From assembly GCA_035541595.1 (NCBI GenBank), contig DATKNA010000262.1, positions 1 through 20,466 on the forward strand: a stretch of 20,466 nucleotides of DNA, written 5' to 3'. The stretch comes from DATKNA01 sp035541595. Lineage in GTDB: Bacteria; Actinomycetota; Actinomycetes; Actinomycetales; Kineosporiaceae. The stretch's first letter is position 1. Each line of letters begins with the position of its first letter. The notes under the pieces are model-generated. The model was given only the letters and a program-made list of their open reading frames with translations, ran no database searches and had not been told where the DNA came from. Positions 13,861-20,466 of the stretch are shown here, piece by piece. Position numbers and translations under genes: made by a program.

Positions 13861-13974
13861 ACCCTGCCGCGATCCACTCCGACCACGCCGTCGTCAGGCC
13901 CCGCGCCCGGGGGCACCGGTTTCGGCGGCTGCGACCCAGCACACCCGACTCCGAACCCGCGACTGGAGGACAGG

Positions 13975-15660
<1,686 letters not shown>

Positions 15661-15670
15661 GGCGAGCCTG

Positions 15671-15708
15671 CACGGGCCCGGCCGGGGTGGCCGACCGGCC
15701 GGGCCGTG
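15671..15708 (+). terminator. Hairpin terminator after the chaperonin gene
   Basis: A 14-bp stem with one bulged G (15671-15685 with 15695-15708) and a 9-base loop begins ten bases past the chaperonin stop. It lacks a T run, like most hairpins here. Its position at the end of the prm block fits termination. Confidence 0.6.
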
Positions 15709-15775
15709 GGCAGCCGGGATGCCGCCGGGGGCACGGACGTTGTACCGTTACTTGCACGAGAGACGGATGACCAAA

Positions 15776-15809
15776 ATCCGGGGCCCCGCCACAGGCGCTT
15801 GCCCCGGAT
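15776..15809 (+). other. Hairpin upstream of the DUF3073 gene
   Basis: Perfect 9-base arms ATCCGGGGC (15776-15784) and GCCCCGGAT (15801-15809) flank a 16-base loop, ending 23 bases before the DUF3073 ATG. On the minus strand the stem is followed by TTTT. It could be a leader structure of the DUF3073 mRNA or a terminator for antisense readthrough. Confidence 0.45.
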
Positions 15810-15832
15810 CTACGTATGAGGGGGTCGACGCC

Positions 15833-16075
15833 ATGGGGCGCGGCCGTCAGAAGGCCAAGCAGACCAAGGTGGCGCGGCAGCTGAAGTACTTCAGCCCCGA
15901 CACCGACTACGACGCCCTCCAGCGGGAGCTCGCCTCGGGCGGGCATGACTCCTACCCCGGTGTCGACGGCTCGGCCGCGGACGACGATGAGGACGACCGC
16001 GACGACGACCGCGACGACGACCGTGAGGACGACGACGAGTACGCCGACTGGTCACCCGGTCGTGGCGGGCGCTGA
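15833..16075 (+). CDS. DUF3073 family small protein
   Basis: An 80-residue conserved actinobacterial protein of unknown function. The basic N-terminus MGRGRQKAKQTKVARQLKYF and the following SPDTDYDALQREL are the family signature. The C-terminal half is an extremely acidic, repetitive Asp/Arg tract (DDRDDDRDDDREDDD) ending in GRGGR, so it is probably disordered. The start at ATG 15833 follows GAGGGGG at about eight bases and gives the standard family N-terminus; a longer upstream frame has no family similarity. It is normally found near purM and purF, as here, and is convergent with purM. Confidence 0.9.
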   Translation: MGRGRQKAKQTKVARQLKYFSPDTDYDALQRELASGGHDSYPGVDGSAADDDEDDRDDDRDDDREDDDEYADWSPGRGGR

Positions 16076-16110
16076 GCCGTATCCCGTCCTCCACCGAGGG
16101 CGACGAGCCT

Positions 16111-16145
16111 GAGGGACCGACCCGCGTCGCGCGGCAAGGTCCCTC
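16111..16145 (+). terminator. Terminator after the DUF3073 gene
   Basis: An 8-bp outer stem GAGGGACC/GGTCCCTC (16111-16118, 16138-16145) and an inner 5-bp stem CCGCG/CGCGG with a TCG loop are separated by a symmetric 3x3 internal loop. TCTCG follows. It lies 36 bases past the stop codon. Confidence 0.7.
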
Positions 16146-16164
16146 TCTCGTGCCCCCGCTGCCG

Positions 16165-16230
16165 TGATCATGCAATCCCCGCTGATCATGCAATCCGTGT
16201 CGATCACGTGACCGCTCGACTACGTGATCG
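16165..16230. repeat. Intergenic repeat and palindrome cluster
   Basis: TGATCATGCAATCC occurs twice as a direct repeat (16165-16178, 16183-16196; 18-base period), each starting with the palindrome TGATCA. It is followed by an inverted repeat CGATCACGT (16201-16209)/ACGTGATCG (16222-16230). This sits between the convergent DUF3073 and purM genes and is less GC-rich than its surroundings. It looks like a short extragenic palindromic element rather than a gene. Confidence 0.7.
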
Positions 16231-16268
16231 CCACGGAGTGCATGCTCAGCGGGATGTGGTGGGGCGAG

Positions 16269-17375
16269 TCAGGCCGGGCCGTGCTCGCCGACCGTGACGA
16301 CGGCGCCGCCCTGCACGCCCTTGGCCCCGCGGACGACGTCCACGCCGTCGGCCGGCGGCGGGCCGGCGGCCACCGCGCCGACGACCCAGGCCGAGAGCCC
16401 GCGGTCGGCGAGCCGCTCGACGGCTTCGCCCGCGCGCTCGGGGGCCAGCAGGGCCACCATGCCGACGCCGAGGTTGAGCGTGCGCTCGAGATCGCGCCGC
16501 GGCACCGCACCGAGCCGTGCCACGAGCTCGAAGATCGGCGCCGGCCGCCAGGTGCCGCGGTCGACGACGGCGTGCACACCGTCCGGCAGGACCCGTGCCA
16601 GATTGGCCGCGAGCCCGCCCCCGGTGACGTGCGCGACCGCGTGCAGGTCCGGGCCGAGGGCGGCGGCGAGATCGAGCACGTCCGCCGCGTAGATCCGGGT
16701 CGGCTCCAACAACTCCTCGCCCAGGCTGCGGCCGAGTTCCCCGACGTGGCGGTCGCCGTCCCAGCCGGCCCGCCCGAAGACCCGCCGGACCAGCGAGTAC
16801 CCGTTCGCGTGCAGTCCGCTGGACGCCAGCGCCACCACCGCGTCCCCGGCGACGACGCGGTCGGGCCCGAGTCGGTCGTCGGCCTCGACCACGCCGAACG
16901 CCGTCCCGGCCACGTCGTACTCGTCCGGCTCGAGCAACCCGGGATGCTCGGCCGTCTCCCCGCCGACCAGCGCGCAGCCGGCGATCGTGCATCCGGCGGC
17001 GATCCCGCCGACGATCGCCGCGATCTTCTCCGGGTCGACCCTGCCGCAGGCGATGTAGTCGGTCATCACCAGTGGCCGGGCCCCGCAGACCACGACGTCG
17101 TCGACGACCATCGCGACGAGGTCCAGCCCGATGGTGTCGTGCCGGTCCATCGCCCGGGCGACGGCCACCTTGGTGCCGACTCCGTCCGTCGACGCGGCGA
17201 GCAAAGGCCGCCGGTAGGCCTTGAGGGCCGACAGGTCGTAGAGGCCGGCGAACCCGCCGACGCCGCCGACCACCTCGGGCCCGTGCGTCCGGATGACGGC
17301 GGCCTTCATGAGCTCGACCGCCCGGTCGCCCGCCTCGACGTCGACCCCGGCGGCGGCGTAGGTGAGGGGTTCCAC
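16269..17375 (-). CDS. purM: Phosphoribosylformylglycinamidine cyclo-ligase (AIR synthetase)
   Basis: This 368-residue enzyme makes aminoimidazole ribonucleotide from FGAM with ATP, the fifth step of purine synthesis. The family motifs are TYAAAGVDVEAGDRAVELMK at the N-terminus, ASTDGVGTKV at about 61-70, then VGGETAEHPGLL and ASSGLHANGYSLVR, with HVTGGGLAANLARVLP in the C-terminal domain. The start is GTG 17375, which places TYAAAGVD at the usual distance; the longer upstream frame is arginine-rich filler. No clear ribosome-binding site precedes it. It begins ten bases after the stop of the EamA-type gene, so translation is probably coupled. The enzyme is expected to be cytosolic and homodimeric. 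Confidence 0.95.
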   Translation of the reverse strand: MEPLTYAAAGVDVEAGDRAVELMKAAVIRTHGPEVVGGVGGFAGLYDLSALKAYRRPLLAASTDGVGTKVAVARAMDRHDTIGLDLVAMVVDDVVVCGARPLVMTDYIACGRVDPEKIAAIVGGIAAGCTIAGCALVGGETAEHPGLLEPDEYDVAGTAFGVVEADDRLGPDRVVAGDAVVALASSGLHANGYSLVRRVFGRAGWDGDRHVGELGRSLGEELLEPTRIYAADVLDLAAALGPDLHAVAHVTGGGLAANLARVLPDGVHAVVDRGTWRPAPIFELVARLGAVPRRDLERTLNLGVGMVALLAPERAGEAVERLADRGLSAWVVGAVAAGPPPADGVDVVRGAKGVQGGAVVTVGEHGPA

Positions 17376-17385
17376 GGTGCGGAGC

Positions 17386-18225
17386 CTACGGGGCGATCGG
17401 CAGCGCCTCGGGCTCCGCGTACCGGGCCAGGGCGACCGCACCCCCGAGGCTCAGCAGCAGCCCGGCCACGGCGACGGGGAGGAACCCGGGCCGGGCGCGG
17501 TCGCCGAGCACCGCCCAACCGACGACGGCCGGCACGATCGTCTCGACGGCGAGCGAGACGGCGGCCACCACGGTGACGACGCCGCGCTGGAGCGCCGCGG
17601 CGTAGCACGTGATGGCGACGACCCCGCCGACCGCCAGCGACCACAGCAGCGGTTGCCGCAGGGCGGGCCACCACGGTGAGGACAGGTCGAGCGCACGCGC
17701 TGCGATGGCGACGCCGGAGAAGCCGAGCCCGGCCGCGACGGCGAGGACGCTCGCCGGCCGCCCACCCGGCGCCCGGGCGGCGAGCGCGGACAGGCCCGCG
17801 ACCAGCAGGGACAGCGCCAGGACGAGCCATTGCCCGGCGAGCGACAGGGGCTGCCCGCCCTCGGCCTCGGCGCTCACGGCCAGCAGCACGAGCCCCACGC
17901 CAACGCCGACGAGGGCGAGTCGCTGCGCGCCGCCCAGCCGGGTGCCCAGCCAGAGTCGGGCGACCAGCGCCGTCACGCCGATGCTCGAGGCGACCGCGGA
18001 CTGGACCAGGAACAGCGGTAGCGACCGGAGTGCGAGGAGCGAGGCGACGAAGCCGACGCCGTCCATGGCGAGCCCGGCCAGGTAGGGCACGGACCGCAGG
18101 AGGCGCAGCAGGAGCCGGGCGTCCACCGGCGTGGGCGCGAGCCGCCGGCTCCCGACGGCCTGCACCACGGTCGCGGTGCCGTACATGACGGGAATCACCG
18201 CAGCCGCGAACAGCCCCACCGGCAC
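17386..18225 (-). CDS. EamA/DMT-superfamily transporter-like membrane protein
   Basis: A 279-residue, very hydrophobic protein with about nine or ten predicted helices. The two halves show the internal repeat expected of the drug/metabolite transporter superfamily; the C-terminal half carries SLAVETIVPAVVGWAVLGDR, the usual end-of-domain pattern. The substrate cannot be inferred. It lies between purF and purM with about ten-base gaps on each side, which suggests a purF-eamA-purM operon. The start is GTG 18225, with a second GTG two codons later as an alternative. Confidence 0.8.
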   Translation of the reverse strand: MPVGLFAAAVIPVMYGTATVVQAVGSRRLAPTPVDARLLLRLLRSVPYLAGLAMDGVGFVASLLALRSLPLFLVQSAVASSIGVTALVARLWLGTRLGGAQRLALVGVGVGLVLLAVSAEAEGGQPLSLAGQWLVLALSLLVAGLSALAARAPGGRPASVLAVAAGLGFSGVAIAARALDLSSPWWPALRQPLLWSLAVGGVVAITCYAAALQRGVVTVVAAVSLAVETIVPAVVGWAVLGDRARPGFLPVAVAGLLLSLGGAVALARYAEPEALPIAP

Positions 18226-18235
18226 CGGGCGCGGG

Positions 18236-19792
18236 TCAGGGTCGGGTCAGCGCGTCCCCGCCCCCGACGGACAGGCCGACCCGGACGCCGTCGGCGTCCA
18301 CCCGGACCGCGTCGAGGACGAGGTCGGCAGGGGGCTTCTCGAGCGCGTGCTTGCCCAGGTGGTGCGTCGCCGGCAGCGGCACCGGGTACTCACCGGTGTA
18401 GCAGGCGGTGCACAGCCGGTCGCGGGGCTGCCGGGTGGCCTCGACCATGCCCCCCAGGGAGATGTAGCCGAGGGAGTCGGCACCGATGCTCGCGCAGACG
18501 TCGTCCACACCGAGGCCGGTGGCGATGAGCTCGGCACGGGTGGCGAAGTCGATGCCGTAGAAGCACGGCCACGTCACGGGCGGGCTCGAGATGCGCACGT
18601 GCACCTGCGCGGCGCCGGCCTCACGCAGCATCCGGACCAGCGCGCGCTGAGTGTTGCCGCGGACGATGGAGTCGTCGACGACCACCAGCCGCTGCCCGTG
18701 GATGACCTCGCGCAGCGGGTTGAGCTTCAGCCGGATGCCGAGCTGACGGATGGTCTGGCTGGGCTGGATGAACGTGCGCCCGACGTAGGCGTTCTTCACC
18801 AGACCCTGTCCGTAGGGGATCCCGGACGCCTGCGCGTAGCCCACGGCGGCCGGCGTCCCGCTCTCGGGGACGGGGATGACCAGATCGGCCGCCACGGGGT
18901 GCTCGGCGGCGAGCCGGCGGCCCATCTCGACCCGCGCGGCGTGCACCGGCCGGCCGGCGATCGTCGTGTCCGGCCGGGCGAGGTACACGTACTCGAACAC
19001 ACAGCCGGTCGGCTGCGCCGGGGCGAACCGGGCCGAGCGGAGCCCGTCGGCGTCGATCGCGATGAGCTCGCCGGGCTCGACCTCCCGGACGACGGACGCG
19101 CCGACGATGTCGAGCGCGGCCGTCTCGCTGGCCACCACCCAGCCGCGCTCGAGCCGACCCAGGACCAACGGCCGGATGCCGTGCGGGTCACGGGCGGCGT
19201 ACAGCGTGTGCTCGTCCATGAAGACGAGGCTGAAGGCGCCGCGCAGGTGGGGCAGCGCCTCTACGGCGGTGGCCTCGAGCGTCCGGTCCGGGTCCCCCTC
19301 GAGGAGGGCGGTGACGAGCGCGGTGTCGGTGGTGTTGCCCCGGGCGAGCTCGCCGAGGGCCTGCTGACCGTGCCGGGCGGCGACGAGGTCGCGCAGCTCC
19401 CGGACGTTGATGAGGTTGCCGTTGTGGGCGAGCGCGACCGTGCCGCCCGCGGTGGCACCGAGGGTCGGCTGGGCGTTCTGCCAGGTGGAGCCGCCGGTCG
19501 TGGAGTAGCGGCAATGCCCCACGGCGATCGACCCCTGCAACGACAGCAGGGCACTCTCGTCGAACACCTGGGCGACCAGGCCCATGTCCTTGTAGACGAG
19601 GATCTTGTCGCCGTTGCTCACCGCGATTCCGGCGGACTCCTGCCCGCGATGCTGGAGGGCGTACAAGCCGAAGTACGTCAGCTTCGCGACCTCCTCCCCC
19701 GGGGCCCACACCCCGAAGACGCCGCACGCGTCCTGCGGGCCCTTCTCGCCGGGAAGCACGTCGTGCGTCAGCCGTCCGTCGCCGCGAGCCAC
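18236..19792 (-). CDS. purF: Amidophosphoribosyltransferase (PRPP amidotransferase)
   Basis: This 518-residue enzyme catalyses the first committed step of purine synthesis, from PRPP and glutamine to phosphoribosylamine. The catalytic N-terminal-nucleophile cysteine is Cys23 (QDACGVFGVW), so a 22-residue propeptide is removed. Glutaminase motifs GHCRYSTTG and AHNGNL follow. The PRPP loop VVVDDSIVRGNT is at 370-381. Cys264, Cys410, Cys461 and Cys464 match the 4Fe-4S ligands of the Bacillus-type enzyme, so this is the iron-sulfur form. The start is GTG 19792; no strong ribosome-binding site is seen. It leads the purF-eamA-purM group. Confidence 0.95.
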   Translation of the reverse strand: MARGDGRLTHDVLPGEKGPQDACGVFGVWAPGEEVAKLTYFGLYALQHRGQESAGIAVSNGDKILVYKDMGLVAQVFDESALLSLQGSIAVGHCRYSTTGGSTWQNAQPTLGATAGGTVALAHNGNLINVRELRDLVAARHGQQALGELARGNTTDTALVTALLEGDPDRTLEATAVEALPHLRGAFSLVFMDEHTLYAARDPHGIRPLVLGRLERGWVVASETAALDIVGASVVREVEPGELIAIDADGLRSARFAPAQPTGCVFEYVYLARPDTTIAGRPVHAARVEMGRRLAAEHPVAADLVIPVPESGTPAAVGYAQASGIPYGQGLVKNAYVGRTFIQPSQTIRQLGIRLKLNPLREVIHGQRLVVVDDSIVRGNTQRALVRMLREAGAAQVHVRISSPPVTWPCFYGIDFATRAELIATGLGVDDVCASIGADSLGYISLGGMVEATRQPRDRLCTACYTGEYPVPLPATHHLGKHALEKPPADLVLDAVRVDADGVRVGLSVGGGDALTRP

Positions 19793-19829
19793 GTCGTCAG
19801 TGTCCCATGGCGCGACCGTGCCACGCGGC

Positions 19830-20096
19830 TCAGCGCCGGGGACGCTCCACGAGCACGGCGACGGCGGCGCCGAGCAACCCGCCCAGGAGCAGACCGATCG
19901 CGGCCAGGTAGCCGGTCACCGTCGACGGCGAGAACCTCGTGTCGGGATCCCGCAGCACCATTGAGATGATCACCCCCGCGAGCACGCCGACGACGGCGCC
20001 ACTCAGCACGAAGGAGCGGTACCTCGGTGCGCGCCGGATCCGCACTCGCACGGGCGCGGGTGCGGCGGCGTCCGGTGCGCCGGGCTGCTCGGTCAC
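19830..20096 (-). CDS. Small two-helix membrane protein, unknown function
   Basis: 88 residues. A Pro/Ala/Arg-rich N-terminal segment is followed by two hydrophobic helices, about SFVLSGAVVGVLAGVIISMVL and TGYLAAIGLLLGGLLGAAVAV, joined by a short polar loop (RDPDTRFSPST). The GTG start shares bases with the stop of the upstream sterol-carrier-like gene (GTGA), so the two are coupled. I do not recognise a characterised family. It ends 37 bases before purF. Confidence 0.75.
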   Translation of the reverse strand: MTEQPGAPDAAAPAPVRVRIRRAPRYRSFVLSGAVVGVLAGVIISMVLRDPDTRFSPSTVTGYLAAIGLLLGGLLGAAVAVLVERPRR

Positions 20097-20464
20097 GCCT
20101 CCCACGCTAGCGGCAACAACGCGGACAGGTCCGCCCGCGAACCGCTGGCCCGCACCCGGCCCGCACCGATCGCGTCGGACCAGGCGAGCCGGCCGGTCGT
20201 CAGGGCGAGCCAGGTCGCGGGATCGGTCTCGACGACGTTCGGCGGCGTGCCCCTGCTGTGCCGCGGACCGTCCAGGCACTGCACGGCCCCGAACGGCGGC
20301 ACACGCACCTCCGTGGCGTGACCGGGAGCGCGGTCGGCCAGCTCCTCCAGGGACCACCGGACCCCGGCCGCCAGGACGGCGCGGCCCACGCCCTCGGGGT
20401 CCGCCTGCCAGGCACGGACGGCGGCCCGACCGACCTCCGGGTCGATCCGTCGGCGCGGCGGCAC
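20093..20464 (-). CDS. Sterol-carrier-family-like protein, possibly cut at the right edge
   Basis: 123 residues from the GTG at 20464. The sequence RRIDPEVGRAAVRAWQADP, followed by FGAVQCLDGPRHSRGTPPNVVETDPATWLALTTGRLAW and a C-terminal GRVRASGSRADLSALLPL, resembles the small SCP2-like proteins encoded next to purF in actinobacteria. The WLALTTGRLAW segment is the typical lipid-binding-fold strand. The codon before the GTG is ?TG with its first base outside the window, so the true start may be one codon further out or beyond. Function is unknown; the family is thought to bind hydrophobic ligands. Confidence 0.7.
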   Translation of the reverse strand: MPPRRRIDPEVGRAAVRAWQADPEGVGRAVLAAGVRWSLEELADRAPGHATEVRVPPFGAVQCLDGPRHSRGTPPNVVETDPATWLALTTGRLAWSDAIGAGRVRASGSRADLSALLPLAWEA

Positions 20465-20466
20465 CA

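Noticed and set aside
19793..19815. A three-codon upstream frame (ATG GGA CAC TGA) just before purF
   Set aside because: There is no ribosome-binding site and no pattern of an attenuation leader; it is probably chance.

Overview
The window is high-GC DNA (G or C at most third codon positions) from an actinomycete. It carries bldC, a valine/leucine dehydrogenase, a DUF3073 gene, purM and purF, a set that as I recall lies close together in Streptomyces coelicolor (SCO4086 to SCO4091). I cannot name the genus from sequence alone. A soluble propane/acetone monooxygenase cluster of this kind is known from Mycobacterium, Gordonia, Rhodococcus and Pseudonocardia. I see no rRNA, tRNA, CRISPR array, transposase or intact integrase.

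Layout. (1) 1-492, minus strand: two small membrane proteins I do not recognise, one cut by the left edge. (2) 950-2662: bldC (minus, with a strong terminator) and vdh (plus). (3) 2683-15708: a catabolic block of about 13 kb. It holds an Nramp metal transporter (minus), an alcohol dehydrogenase, amidohydrolase and DUF59 protein gene set (plus), a GAF/Fis-type activator (minus), prmA-prmB-prmC-prmD encoding a four-component di-iron monooxygenase (plus), and a specialised GroEL-like chaperonin (plus). (4) 15833-20466: DUF3073 (plus), then purM, an EamA-type transporter, purF, a two-helix membrane protein and a sterol-carrier-like protein, all minus.

How it fits together. PrmABCD should hydroxylate propane to 2-propanol (and/or acetone to acetol, as for mycobacterial MimABCD). 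The zinc alcohol dehydrogenase would oxidise an alcohol product, the chaperonin would fold the large hydroxylase subunit, and the DUF59 protein may help Fe or Fe-S cofactor assembly. The amidohydrolase has no assigned step. The regulator between the two plus-strand operons is a MimR/AcoR-like protein whose AAA+ domain has lost the GAFTGA loop and the Walker B acidic pair.

Main new observation: a 15-bp inverted repeat, GTCTCA-N3-TGAGAC, occurs once in the regulator/prmA divergent promoter region (9220-9234) and twice in the Nramp/alcohol dehydrogenase divergent region (4012-4026, imperfect; 4057-4071, perfect). This is a strong candidate operator tying both operons, and perhaps the metal transporter, into one regulon. 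Other unusual items are two tandem repeat tracts (15-bp and 11-bp units) between the alcohol dehydrogenase and amidohydrolase genes, a perfect 12-bp G/C hairpin between prmA and prmB, and the apparent insertion of the block into an otherwise conserved housekeeping neighbourhood.
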